DNA from: Actinocorallia herbida
GTDB lineage: Bacteria > Actinomycetota > Actinomycetes > Streptosporangiales > Streptosporangiaceae
Reading direction: 5' to 3'
DNA: 64,000 nucleotides
NCBI RefSeq assembly: GCF_003751225.1
Contig: NZ_RJKE01000001.1
Span: 6,262,001 to 6,326,000, forward strand
The position numbers and the translations under genes are program-made. Shown here one piece after another: positions 49,948 to 58,470 of the stretch. Numbering within the stretch: position 1 is the stretch's first letter; every line of letters begins with the position of its first letter. Below the pieces are notes generated by a model. That model did no database searches. It was not told the origin of the DNA and was given only the letters and a program-made list of their open reading frames with translations.

Positions 49948-50910
49948 ATGGAGATGAGGGAGCTGGGGACACAGGGGCTCGTGGTGTCGGCGATCGGTTA
50001 CGGGGCGATGGGGATCTCGTCGTTCTACGGCGCCGGGGACGCCGAGGGGGGCGCCGAGGCGATCCGGCGGGCCCACGATCTCGGCGTCACCCTGTTCGAC
50101 ACGGCGGAGATGTACGGGTGGGGGGAGAACGAGCAGGTCGTCGGGAAGGCGGTCGCCGGGTTCCGGGACGAGATCGTGCTGGCGACGAAGTTCGGCGTCA
50201 CCCGGGAGTTCGGGACCGACAGCCGGCCTGAGCACATCCACGAGGTCTGCGACCACAGCCTTCGGCGTCTCGGGGTGGATCGGATCGACCTCTTCTACCA
50301 GCACCGGGTGGATCCGGACGTGCCGATCGAGGAGGTCGCGGGGGCCGTCGGGGAGCTGGTCGAGGCGGGGAAGGTGCAGTACTTCGGGCTCAGCGAGGCC
50401 GGGCCGGAGACGGTGCGGAAGGCGCACGGAGTGCTGGCGGTGTCGGCCTTGCAGACCGAGTACTCGCTGTTCGAGCGGGACGCGGAGCGGGTGTTCCCGG
50501 TGCTGCGGGAGCTCGGCATCGGGTTCGTGGCGTATTCGCCGCTCGGGCGCGGGTTCCTCACCGGGGCGGCCAAACCGGCGGCCGACTACGACGCCTCCGA
50601 CATGCGGTCGTTCGATCCGCGGTGGCAGCCGGGGAACTTCGAGAAGAACGTCGAGGCGACCCGGGCGCTGGCCGGGCTCGCCGAGGGCAAGGGGGCCACC
50701 GTCTCGCAGCTCGCGCTGGCGTGGCTGCTCACGCGCGGGCCGCAGATCGTGCCGATCCCCGGAAGCCGCAAGCCCGGCCGCGTCGCGGAGAACACCGCGG
50801 CGGCCGATCTCTTCCTCACCGAGGACGACCTGGAGCGCATCGACCAGATCCTCCCGCACGGCGGCTTCGGCGCCCGCTACGTCGACTCGATGCTTCCCAC
50901 CTGGACGTGA
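49948..50910 (+). CDS. Aldo-keto reductase
   Basis: A 320-residue TIM-barrel NADPH reductase. The catalytic tetrad is visible: Asp in VTLFDTAEMYG, the Tyr of the same motif, Lys in LATKFGV and His in LFYQHRVDP. The C-terminal NADPH-binding segment is VPIPGSRKPGRVAENTAAAD. It matches the YakC/pyridoxal-reductase-like branch. ATG 49948 is taken; ATG 49954 is only two codons later. Confidence 0.94.
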   Translation: MEMRELGTQGLVVSAIGYGAMGISSFYGAGDAEGGAEAIRRAHDLGVTLFDTAEMYGWGENEQVVGKAVAGFRDEIVLATKFGVTREFGTDSRPEHIHEVCDHSLRRLGVDRIDLFYQHRVDPDVPIEEVAGAVGELVEAGKVQYFGLSEAGPETVRKAHGVLAVSALQTEYSLFERDAERVFPVLRELGIGFVAYSPLGRGFLTGAAKPAADYDASDMRSFDPRWQPGNFEKNVEATRALAGLAEGKGATVSQLALAWLLTRGPQIVPIPGSRKPGRVAENTAAADLFLTEDDLERIDQILPHGGFGARYVDSMLPTWT

Positions 50911-50937
50911 CGGGGCACGCGGTGGTGGGCGGGCGCG

Positions 50938-51897
50938 TCAGGCCGAGGGCGTCGGGGCGGCGCGCCATGCGCTCGGGGTGGTCCCGAAGGCGTCGCGGAA
51001 TCCGCGGGTGAAGTGGGCCGGATCGCCGAACCCCCAGTGGCGGGCGATCGCGTCGGTGGTCCGGTGGGCGTGCTCGGGCGCGGCCAGGTCGCGCCGGGCG
51101 CCTTCGAGGCGCAGGTGGGTGATCCACCGCTCGAGGTCGAGGCCGTTGTCCTCGCAGAGCCCGTGGAGGGCGGAGACGGTGAGGTTGTGGCCCGCGGCGA
51201 TCCGGTCGGCGGTGAGATCCGCGTCGGTCAGGTTGCCGCGAACGTAGGCGAGGATGCGGGTGAAGCGGGTCTCCTCCGCGACGTCGTGCCGGGCGGGACC
51301 GCCGGCGGCGGAGGCGACGAGGGCGCGGAGGAGCGCGAGCACGGTGTCGCCGAGCGCGTCCGCGCCGGGTTCGACGGCGAGGCGGTCGGCGTCGGCGTGC
51401 AGGCTGTGCATGTGGGAGAGCAGCAGCGGGGCGATGTCGCTGTGGGGTGTCAGGGCGACCGCGGTACGGATCATCCGGTCGGGCAGGCCCAGCACGTCGG
51501 CGTCGAGCATGAGCCCGAGGCTCCGCCCGGTCCCGGACCAGCGCCATTCCCACGGACCGGTGGCCTTGCTGGCGATGGCGAGGCCGTCGGCGGTGAGCCG
51601 CCGCTGCCGTCCGTCCCAGGCGAAGCCCCCTTCGCCGTGGAGCTGGGTGAGGATGGAGACGGTGTTCCAGGAGTCCCGGCGCAGGTGCTTCGGGGTCTGC
51701 CAGTACCGCATGCCCGACCCCTCGGTGCGGAACAGGGTGACGGGCCCGAACCGCCAGGACGCGAGGCGCTTGCGGAATCCGCGGTCGCCGTCGAGCTCGT
51801 GCGCGACGCCGCAGGCTCCGGTCTCGGCGGTCGCCATGGCCTGGTAGGCGTCGACCCGCTCGTCGGGCGGGAGGTCGTCGGTGTCGAGCAGAAGCAT
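50938..51897 (-). CDS. AraC-family regulator, paralogue 1
   Basis: A 319-residue regulator. The N-terminal domain (MLLLDTDDLPPDERVDAYQAM, GFRKRLASWRFGPVTLFRTEGSGMRYWQTPKHLRRDSWNTVSIL) is an AraC-binding-like ligand domain, and the C-terminal double helix-turn-helix ends HWGFGDPAHFTRGFRDAFGTTPSAWR. It is the last of three head-to-tail paralogues and the most divergent. Its ligand is unknown. Confidence 0.92.
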   Translation of the reverse strand: MLLLDTDDLPPDERVDAYQAMATAETGACGVAHELDGDRGFRKRLASWRFGPVTLFRTEGSGMRYWQTPKHLRRDSWNTVSILTQLHGEGGFAWDGRQRRLTADGLAIASKATGPWEWRWSGTGRSLGLMLDADVLGLPDRMIRTAVALTPHSDIAPLLLSHMHSLHADADRLAVEPGADALGDTVLALLRALVASAAGGPARHDVAEETRFTRILAYVRGNLTDADLTADRIAAGHNLTVSALHGLCEDNGLDLERWITHLRLEGARRDLAAPEHAHRTTDAIARHWGFGDPAHFTRGFRDAFGTTPSAWRAAPTPSA

Positions 51898-51898
51898 G

Positions 51899-52870
51899 TC
51901 AGTCTCCGGCGGTCGGCGAAGTGGCGGTGGCGCGCCAGGCGCGCGGGGTGGTCGCGAAGGCCTCGCGGAACCTGCGGCTGAAGTGGGTGGGGCTGGTGAA
52001 CCCCCAGGAGCGGGCGACGGCCTCGATGGTGCGATGGGCGTGCTCGGGCGCGGCGAGGTCGCGCCGGGCGCCTTCGAGACGGCGGCGGATGATCCACTGT
52101 GCGAGCCCCAGACCGTGTTCGTCGCAGAGGCGGTAGAGGGATCTGAGCGAGATGTTGTGGACCGCCGCGACCCGGGCGGGCGTCAGGTCGGGGTCGGTGA
52201 GATGCGCCCGGACGTAGGCCAGCACGCGGTCGAAGCGGGTCTCCTCGGCGATCTCGCGGCGGGTGTCCGGCGGTGCGCCCACCGAGGCGATGAGCGCGCG
52301 GACCAGGGAGAGCGTCGCCTGGCCGAGGTCGTCCGCGACGGGCCCCTCCGTGATCTGGTCGGCGCCGCGGCGCAGGGCCCGCATGTGGTCCAGCAGCAGC
52401 GGGGTGACGGGGCTGTGGGCGACGTGCGGAGCGGCGGTGTGGATCATGCTGTCGGGCAGGCCCACGTGGGCGGCGTCGGCGAGCAGGCAGAGGGTGGCGC
52501 CGGTCCCGGTCCAGTTGACCTCCCAGTAGCCGGCGGACTTGTTGGTGATGGCGAGGTCGCGGGCGGCCATGTCCTGTTGGTGGTCGTTCCAGATGAATCC
52601 GCCGCGGCCTGCGGGCACGGTGACGATCGAGACGGTGTTCCAGGAGTCCTGGCGCAGGTGGCGTGCGGTCTGCCAGTAGCGGAAGCCGCTGCCCGAGGTG
52701 TGGTACAGGGCGAAGGGCGCGAAGTGCCAGGACTTGATGCGTTTGTGCACGTGGCCGTCGGCGCCGGGCTCGTGGTCGATCGCGCAGCTGCCGGTCTCGG
52801 TCACCACGGCTTCGCGATAGGCGTCGACCCGGTCTGCGGGGGGAACGCCGTCGGTGTCAAAGAGCAGCAC
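51899..52870 (-). CDS. AraC-family regulator, paralogue 2
   Basis: A 323-residue paralogue with the same layout: MLLFDTDGVPPADRVDAYREAV at the N-terminus and SWGFTSPTHFSRRFREAFATTPRAWR at the end. GTG 52870 follows GGGAGA. Positions 52128-52229 are identical to 53083-53184 in the next gene. Its start overlaps the end of paralogue 3 by 14 bases, so the two are co-translated. Confidence 0.92.
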   Translation of the reverse strand: MLLFDTDGVPPADRVDAYREAVVTETGSCAIDHEPGADGHVHKRIKSWHFAPFALYHTSGSGFRYWQTARHLRQDSWNTVSIVTVPAGRGGFIWNDHQQDMAARDLAITNKSAGYWEVNWTGTGATLCLLADAAHVGLPDSMIHTAAPHVAHSPVTPLLLDHMRALRRGADQITEGPVADDLGQATLSLVRALIASVGAPPDTRREIAEETRFDRVLAYVRAHLTDPDLTPARVAAVHNISLRSLYRLCDEHGLGLAQWIIRRRLEGARRDLAAPEHAHRTIEAVARSWGFTSPTHFSRRFREAFATTPRAWRATATSPTAGD

Positions 52871-53825
52871 GGTCGTCTCCCTGCCGCCGCGCCTCGGTCG
52901 GCGTGAGGCCGAAGGCGCCGCGGAACCTGCGGGCGAAATGGGTCGGGCTGGCGAACCCCCAGGAGCGGGCGACGGCCTGGACCGTGCGATGGGCGTGCTC
53001 GGGCGCGATCAGGTCGCGGCGCGCCCCCTCGAGACGGCGGCGGATGATCCACTGTTCGAGGCTGAGTCCGTTGTCGTCGCACAGGCGGTAGAGGGATCTG
53101 AGCGAGATGTTGTGGACCGCCGCGACCCGGGCGGGCGTCAGGTCGGGGTCGGTGAGATGCGCCCGGACGTAGGCCAGCACGCGGACCAGGAGGGTCTCGT
53201 CGCCGACCGCGCGCCGCGTGCGGTCGTCGGTGGCGACCGAGGCGATGAGGGCGCGCACGAGGGAGAGCGTCGCCTGGCCGATGTTCTCCGCGCCCGGATC
53301 CCCCTCCAGCCGGTCGGCGTCGCGGCGCAGGGCGTGGATGTGGTTCAGCAGGACCGGGGTCACGGGGCTCCGGGCGATGCGCGGCACGGCGGTGTGGATC
53401 AGGCTGTCGGGAAGCGCGATCTGCTCGGCGTCGATCATGAAGGCGATGGTCGAGCCGGGGCCGGACCAGTTGCGCTCCCAGTAGCCGGCGGACTTGGTGG
53501 TGACGAACAGATCCTTCGCCGTGATGGTCTGCCGGTAGTCGTTCCAGATGAACCTGCCGTGCCCGGTGGCCTGGGTCAGGACCGAGATGGTGTTCCAGGA
53601 GTCCATGCGCAGGTGCCGCGAGGTCTGCCAGTAGCGCATGCCCGTACCGGAGTTGAAGTACATGGCGACGGGCCCGAACCGCCACCCCTCCAGCCGCTTG
53701 GCGATGTGGCCGTCGGGGCCGGGCTCGTGCTCCACGGCGCAGCTGCCGGTCTGACCGAGCACGGTCGCCTGGTAGACCTCGATCCGGTCCTGCGGCCGGA
53801 CGTCGGCGGTGTCGAGGAGAAGCAC
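52857..53825 (-). CDS. AraC-family regulator, paralogue 3
   Basis: A 322-residue regulator, the first gene of the triplet. It opens MLLLDTADVRPQDRIEVYQATV, parallel to its neighbours, which is why GTG 53825 (five bases after GGAGG) is chosen over upstream starts. The C-terminus SWGFASPTHFARRFRGAFGLTPTEARR is the second helix-turn-helix. Three such genes in a row suggest hierarchical or heteromeric regulation; no target operon adjoins them except the aldo-keto reductase downstream. Confidence 0.92.
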   Translation of the reverse strand: MLLLDTADVRPQDRIEVYQATVLGQTGSCAVEHEPGPDGHIAKRLEGWRFGPVAMYFNSGTGMRYWQTSRHLRMDSWNTISVLTQATGHGRFIWNDYRQTITAKDLFVTTKSAGYWERNWSGPGSTIAFMIDAEQIALPDSLIHTAVPRIARSPVTPVLLNHIHALRRDADRLEGDPGAENIGQATLSLVRALIASVATDDRTRRAVGDETLLVRVLAYVRAHLTDPDLTPARVAAVHNISLRSLYRLCDDNGLSLEQWIIRRRLEGARRDLIAPEHAHRTVQAVARSWGFASPTHFARRFRGAFGLTPTEARRQGDDRAAL

Positions 53826-54139
53826 ATATTCCTCCCTGGCACGCGACGGACGAGCGGCGGTACCGAGAATCACGAGGCTGACCGGGACGAACGCGTCCCT
53901 TACCCCGGATTCTCACGGATCCTCCGGTGCGCTGCCCAGCCCCGCGGGACCGGCGCCCGTCCCGTCCCCAGGGCGACGGGCCAGGCCACGGCCGGTGTCC
54001 GCGGGCGGCGTGCCCGTCCGAACTGGCAGCCAGGGGCAGTGCCTTGGCGCGCACGGGTAAGACCGATGGCCCCGGCCGGACGCGTTCGCGCCGGATGCCC
54101 GTTTTCGGGGCACCCGGCGCGGTCCGGAGCAGCGGTCTG
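53826..54139. other. Intergenic interval between the AraC triplet and the small secreted protein gene
   Basis: No coding frame is convincing here. Near its right end TGCCC (54096-54100) and GGGCA (54108-54112) form a small hairpin around GTTTTCG that may terminate the leftward 54140-54478 gene. The left part should contain the promoter of the AraC triplet, but I cannot assign hexamers with confidence. Confidence 0.4.
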
Positions 54140-54478
54140 TCAGTGGTGGTGGCGGCACCACCAGGAGAAGCCGTCGTTGTAGCCCTTCACCCAGCCCCTC
54201 GTGTAGGCGTCCTTCTTCCCTGAGGAGTAGCTGCGCTGGGAGCTCTTCTTGCTGCAGGTGCGGTGGGCGTCCTTGACGCCCTGGCGGTAGCCGTCTCGGT
54301 AGCCCCTGTTGTATTGCCGGTTCTTCTTGGGCTTGACCTTCTCCACGGTTTCGACGCCCGTGACCACGCTGGTCTTCTGCGCGGACGCCTGGACGGCGGC
54401 GGCCGTGGCGGCGTGGGCCGGCGCGAAGGCGAGTCCGGCGAGGAGAGCGGTTCCTACCAGCAGGTTCTTGGGATTCAT
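54140..54478 (-). CDS. Small secreted basic protein with GYxxGY repeats
   Basis: A 112-residue exported protein. Signal peptide MNPKNLLVGTALLAGLAFAPAHA is followed by a Lys/Arg-rich mature part with repeated aromatic turns (YNRGYRDGYRQGVKDAHRTC, YTRGWVKGYNDGFSWWC) and an ending HHH. The two Cys residues (in RTC and WWC) may form a disulfide. Likely cell-surface or extracellular; function unknown. ATG 54478 is chosen because the signal peptide begins there. Confidence 0.8.
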   Translation of the reverse strand: MNPKNLLVGTALLAGLAFAPAHAATAAAVQASAQKTSVVTGVETVEKVKPKKNRQYNRGYRDGYRQGVKDAHRTCSKKSSQRSYSSGKKDAYTRGWVKGYNDGFSWWCRHHH

Positions 54479-54807
54479 CAAGGTCCCCCATCGAGATGGC
54501 TCGTGCCGGATGGACCGGCGACGGTGCCCTCCGGCGTGCGGACAAAATGCACAGATAACTATGGACGGCACATTTCACGATAAATCGAACAATGCACGCC
54601 ACGCCAAGGGTCCGGCGGTAAAGAAAATCTTGCGAAATCGCCCATCGAGCAGGCGATTGGACCGGCGACGATCCCCGCGAATCCGCGCTCGCCGCCCCGC
54701 CTCACCCCTGTGACACGGGTCACCTCGGCGTCATGTCACAGCGGCGGGGCCGAGTCCATCTGGTGGGTGTCGGCGACACGGAGTCGGCGGCGCCTGAGGA
54801 GGCGGAG
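54479..54807. other. Intergenic interval, partly AT-rich, between divergent genes
   Basis: Positions 54540-54660 are clearly AT-richer than the surroundings and should hold the promoter of the secreted-protein gene; it contains the palindrome CGAT-AA-ATCG (54578-54587) and an inverted repeat AATCGCC/GGCGATT (54636-54660). The right part carries the ECF41-type promoter listed separately. No gene is supported. Confidence 0.45.
54734..54760 (+). promoter_or_regulatory. ECF41-type promoter of the oxidoreductase-sigma operon
   Basis: TGTCACA (54734-54740), 16 bases, then CATC (54757-54760) closely match the known ECF41 promoter TGTCACA-N16-CGTC. This implies that the sigma factor encoded at 55983 drives its own operon. 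Confidence 0.65.
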
Positions 54808-55986
54808 ATGGACGTGCGGAACGGACACCGGGTGGTCGTGCTGGGCGCCGGGTACGCGGGCATGGCGGCCGCGGTGCAGCTCGCGGCCCGGCTGAGGAAG
54901 CGGGACGGGGTGCGGGTCTCGGTGGTGAACGGCAGCGAGGTGTTCACCGAGCGGATGCGGCTGCACCAGGCCGGGACGGGATGGGCGCCCGCCGGGCACC
55001 GCATCCCGGACGCGCTCGCGGGCACCGGGGCCGAGTTCGTCCGGGCCCGGGTGACGGCGGTGGACGCCGCGGCCCGGCTCGTGCGCACCGAGGCCGGGAC
55101 GGCGCTGTCTTACGACACCCTCGTCTACGCGCTCGGCTCCGTCACCGACACCACCGAGGTGCCCGGCGCCGCGGACCACGCGTTCGCCCTCGACGGGCCC
55201 GCCGAGGCGGCCCTGCTCGCGGCGCGGCTCGACGCGCTGGCCGAAGGCACGGTCGTCGTCGCGGGCACCGGCCTCACCGGGATCGAGACCGCGGCGGAGA
55301 TCGCCGAGAGACACCCCCGGCTCGGCGTCGTCCTTCTCGGCAGGCAGGAGCCCGGCGCGGGGATGCACCCGCGCGCCAGGAAGCACCTCCAGGACGCGCT
55401 CGCCCGCCTCGGCGTCGAGGTGCGCACGGGCGAGGCGGTGAAGGTGCTCCCCGACGCCGTCGTCCTCGCCGACGGGACGGAGGTGCCCTCCGACGCCGTC
55501 GTCTGGACGGGCGGCACCCGGGTCGCACCGCTCGCCGAAGCCGCCGGGTTCGCCGTCGACGGGCGGGGCAGGATCGTCACCGACGCGGCGCTCCGCTCGG
55601 TGTCCCACCCCGAGGTGTACGCGGTGGGCGATGCCGCGGCGGTCCGGCAGAATTACGGCATGATGCACGGAACCTGCCAGAGCGGTATGCCGACCGGGGT
55701 GCACGCGGCTCTCTCCATCGTCCGGAGCCTCGGTGGCAGGGCGCCGGAACCGTTCCGGTTCGGGTACTTCCACATTCCGGTGAGCCTGGGCCGCGCGGAC
55801 GCCGTCGTGCAGTTCACCCGTCCCGACGGCACGCCGCGCTCGGCCTTCCTGACGGGCCGCGCGGCGGTCCGCTACAAGGAGACGGTCATCGCCTCGCCCT
55901 GGCCGACGTTCCTGCGCATGCGCCGGATGCCCGCTTCCGGCGCCTTCTGGACGCGCGGCGGCCGGGCCACCCGGGGCGTCCGATGA
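54808..55986 (+). CDS. FAD-dependent pyridine-nucleotide oxidoreductase (NDH-2-like)
   Basis: A 392-residue two-dinucleotide-binding-domain flavoprotein. FAD motif VVVLGAGYAGMAAAVQLAARL is at residue 8; the NAD(P) motif VVVAGTGLTGIETAAEIAERHP lies near 150, and HPEVYAVGDAAAV closes the FAD site. It would pass electrons from NAD(P)H to a quinone or similar acceptor. GAGGAGGCGGAG precedes ATG 54808. It is the 'O' partner of the COE (carboxymuconolactone decarboxylase/oxidoreductase/epimerase) genes that accompany ECF41 sigma factors, and its stop overlaps the sigma start. Confidence 0.92.
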   Translation: MDVRNGHRVVVLGAGYAGMAAAVQLAARLRKRDGVRVSVVNGSEVFTERMRLHQAGTGWAPAGHRIPDALAGTGAEFVRARVTAVDAAARLVRTEAGTALSYDTLVYALGSVTDTTEVPGAADHAFALDGPAEAALLAARLDALAEGTVVVAGTGLTGIETAAEIAERHPRLGVVLLGRQEPGAGMHPRARKHLQDALARLGVEVRTGEAVKVLPDAVVLADGTEVPSDAVVWTGGTRVAPLAEAAGFAVDGRGRIVTDAALRSVSHPEVYAVGDAAAVRQNYGMMHGTCQSGMPTGVHAALSIVRSLGGRAPEPFRFGYFHIPVSLGRADAVVQFTRPDGTPRSAFLTGRAAVRYKETVIASPWPTFLRMRRMPASGAFWTRGGRATRGVR

Positions 55987-56885
55987 CCGGCCCGACGACC
56001 GGGCAGCAGGTGTTCGAGCAGCACCGGGGACTCCTGTTCTCCGTCGCCTACCGGGTGCTGGGCACCGCGGCGGACGCCGAGGACGCCGTCCAGGACGCCT
56101 GGCTCCGGTGGACCGCGGCCGACCGGTCCGCGGTCGCCGATCCAAAGGCGTACCTGGCGCGGACCACGGCGAACCTGGCCCTGGAGAAGCTGCGCTCGGC
56201 GCACGTGCGGCGCGAGTCCTACGTCGGCCCGTGGCTCCCGGAACCCGTCCTGACCCGCGAGGAGGCGCCGGACGCCGACACCGTCTCGGTCGCGCTGCTC
56301 GTCGTGCTGGAGACGCTGAGCCCGCTGGAGCGCGCGGTGTTCGTGCTGAGGGAGGTCTTCGCCTTCGAGTACGCGGAGATCGCCGAGGCCGTCGCGCGGT
56401 CGGAGGCCGCGGTCCGGCAGGCGGCGCACCGGGCGCGCGAGCACGTCCGCGCGCGGCGGCCGAGGTTCACCGCCGACAGGGCGGTCCAGCGGGACGTCAC
56501 GGAACGGTTCCTCGCGGCGGCGGGCGGCGGCGACATCAACGCCCTCATGGACCTGCTGTCCCCGGACGTCGCCCTGTGGACGGACGGCGGCGGCAAGGTC
56601 CGCCAGGCGCTCAAGCCCGTCCTCGGCGCGGAGCGGGTCGCCGCGTGGTTCGCGGGCGTGGCCCGCCGCCCCTACGAGGGCGTCGCCCCCGAAGAGATGA
56701 GCGTCGGGGTCGTGACCCTGAACGGCGCGCCCGCCCTGGTGTTCCGCGCGCCGGACCGGGTGCTGGCGACCGTCAGCCTCGACGTCGGCCCGGACGGCCG
56801 CATCACCGCGCTGCACAATCTCGCCAACCCCGACAAGCTCACCGCCGTCGCCTCGGGCGTGCTCCACGACCTGGACCCCGCCTGA
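55983..56885 (+). CDS. ECF41-type RNA polymerase sigma factor (SigJ-like)
   Basis: A 300-residue ECF sigma factor. Region 2 (LLFSVAYRVLGTAADAEDAVQDAWLRWT) and region 4 (LSPLERAVFVLREVFAFEYAEIAEAVARSEAAVRQAAHRAREHV) are followed by the C-terminal SnoaL-like extension that replaces an anti-sigma factor. The two hallmark motifs of ECF41 are present: WTDGGGKV near residue 193 and NPDKL near 280. This domain modulates sigma activity. ATG 55983 overlaps the oxidoreductase stop. Confidence 0.95.
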   Translation: MTGPTTGQQVFEQHRGLLFSVAYRVLGTAADAEDAVQDAWLRWTAADRSAVADPKAYLARTTANLALEKLRSAHVRRESYVGPWLPEPVLTREEAPDADTVSVALLVVLETLSPLERAVFVLREVFAFEYAEIAEAVARSEAAVRQAAHRAREHVRARRPRFTADRAVQRDVTERFLAAAGGGDINALMDLLSPDVALWTDGGGKVRQALKPVLGAERVAAWFAGVARRPYEGVAPEEMSVGVVTLNGAPALVFRAPDRVLATVSLDVGPDGRITALHNLANPDKLTAVASGVLHDLDPA

Positions 56886-56946
56886 CCTTCCCCGGACGCC
56901 CGGGGGAGGTCGAGGCGAGTCTTCTCGCCCTCTTCGGGAGGGTCTC

Positions 56947-57702
56947 CTAGGCGTTACCGGTGGTCTTCAGCCAGTCGGCGAAGGAGGTGCGGCCCAGGTC
57001 TGCGGGGCCGTCCGGGACGAGGCTGCCCGCTTCGAGCGTCGAGCCGAAGTACTCCGCGTCCGGGTCGGCGACCACCTCGCGGGAGTCGCCTTTCGCGCGG
57101 AGGGCGGCGCGGACGACCTCGTCGAAGCGGAGCCTGTCCGGTCCGGCGACCTCCACGAAGCCGTCGCGCGGCGGGGCCGTCGCGGCGCGCGCGACCGCCT
57201 CGGCGACGTCGGCGGCGGCCATCGGCTGGAACGCGACGGGCGGCACGGGCACCGTGGCGCCGCCTTGGGCCGCGGTGTCGGCGATCCCGCCGAGGAACTC
57301 GAAGAACTGGGTGGCCTGCACGATCGTGTACGGAATGCCGGACGCCTCGATCAGCTTCTCCTGCGCCCTTTTGCCCCGGAAGTAGCCGTTGTCCGGCAGC
57401 CGCGACGTCCCCACGATCGACAGTGCCACATGGTGGCCGACGCCCGCCTCCGCCTCGGCCGCGAGCAGGTTCCCGGTCGACGCGGTGAAGAACGCCAGCA
57501 CGTCCGCGGGCTCGAACGACGGCGAGTTCGCCACGTCGACCACCACGTCGGCGCCGCGCAGCGCGGCGGCGACGCCCTCCCCGGTGACCGCGTTCACGCC
57601 GCTCGACGGCGACGCGGCGACCGCCTCGTGCCCCTGCTCCGCGAGCCTCGCGACGACCTGCCGCCCGATCAGCCCGCTGCCCCCGATGACCACGATCTTC
57701 AT
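56947..57702 (-). CDS. NAD(P)-binding epimerase-like protein
   Basis: A 251-residue atypical SDR. The N-terminus MKIVVIGGSGLIGRQVVARLAEQGHEAVAASPSSGVN is the NAD(P) motif of the NAD(P)H-binding/NmrA-like group; HVALSIVGTSRLPDNGYFRGKRAQEKLIEASGIPYTIVQATQFFEF follows. Such epimerases are the third typical partner of ECF41 systems, so it may belong to the same response, though it is convergent and lacks an obvious TGTCACA promoter. Confidence 0.9.
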   Translation of the reverse strand: MKIVVIGGSGLIGRQVVARLAEQGHEAVAASPSSGVNAVTGEGVAAALRGADVVVDVANSPSFEPADVLAFFTASTGNLLAAEAEAGVGHHVALSIVGTSRLPDNGYFRGKRAQEKLIEASGIPYTIVQATQFFEFLGGIADTAAQGGATVPVPPVAFQPMAAADVAEAVARAATAPPRDGFVEVAGPDRLRFDEVVRAALRAKGDSREVVADPDAEYFGSTLEAGSLVPDGPADLGRTSFADWLKTTGNA

Positions 57703-57753
57703 TTTCGCCCCCCCTTCTTGCGTTCTCTCCCTCTCGCCTCCGGTCTACTCCCG

Positions 57754-58395
57754 TCAGACGGGGGCGGGGGCGCGGTCGGTGGCCATCCGGACGGCGAAGG
57801 CGGCCAGGACGGAGCCCGTCACCCGGCGCTGGATCGTCAGCCAGAACGGGCGCGCGGACAGGAACGCGGACAGCGACCCGGCTATGAGGACGAACAGGCC
57901 GTTGAAGAAAACCGCCACAACGATCTGCACCAGCGCGAGCAGAAGGCTCTGGAGCGCCACGTCGCCGCGCTCGGGCTCGACGAACTGGGGCAGCAGCGAC
58001 ACGTAGAGGATCGCGATCTTCGGGTTGAGGAGCGAGGTGACGAACCCCATCGTGAACAGCCGCCGGGGCCGGTCGGGCGCGAGCTCGCGCGGCGCGAACA
58101 ACGAGCGTCCGCCGGGGCGCAGCGCCTGCCAGGCCAGCCAGCCCAGGTAGGCGGCCCCGGCCAGCTTGAGCGCGACGTAGAGCACGGGCACGAGCGCGAA
58201 GACCGCCATGAGCCCTGCCGTCACCGCCACCGCGTACAGCCCGAACGCGCAGGCCACGCCGGCCAGCGAGATGAGCCCGGCCCGCCGCCCCTGGGCGACC
58301 GACCGCGACACCAGGTACACCATGTTCGGGCCGGGCGTCAGCACCATTCCCAACGCGACGAGCGCGATCCCCAGGACCGCTCCGAAATCCACCAT
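57754..58395 (-). CDS. LysE/RhtB-family exporter
   Basis: A 213-residue exporter with about six membrane segments and the signature LVALGMVLTPGPNMVYLVSRSVAQGRRAGLISLAGVACAF. SLLNPKIAILYVSLLPQFVEP is the second conserved motif. It would export amino acids or related compounds. ATG 58395 is taken; GTG codons just upstream lie too close to AGGAG. Confidence 0.92.
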   Translation of the reverse strand: MVDFGAVLGIALVALGMVLTPGPNMVYLVSRSVAQGRRAGLISLAGVACAFGLYAVAVTAGLMAVFALVPVLYVALKLAGAAYLGWLAWQALRPGGRSLFAPRELAPDRPRRLFTMGFVTSLLNPKIAILYVSLLPQFVEPERGDVALQSLLLALVQIVVAVFFNGLFVLIAGSLSAFLSARPFWLTIQRRVTGSVLAAFAVRMATDRAPAPV

Positions 58396-58470
58396 GGTCA
58401 CCACGCTCCTCCCGGAACCCACGCGGACACCAGGTCCAATCAGGACAAATGGCCTGCCCATCCGGCCTGG

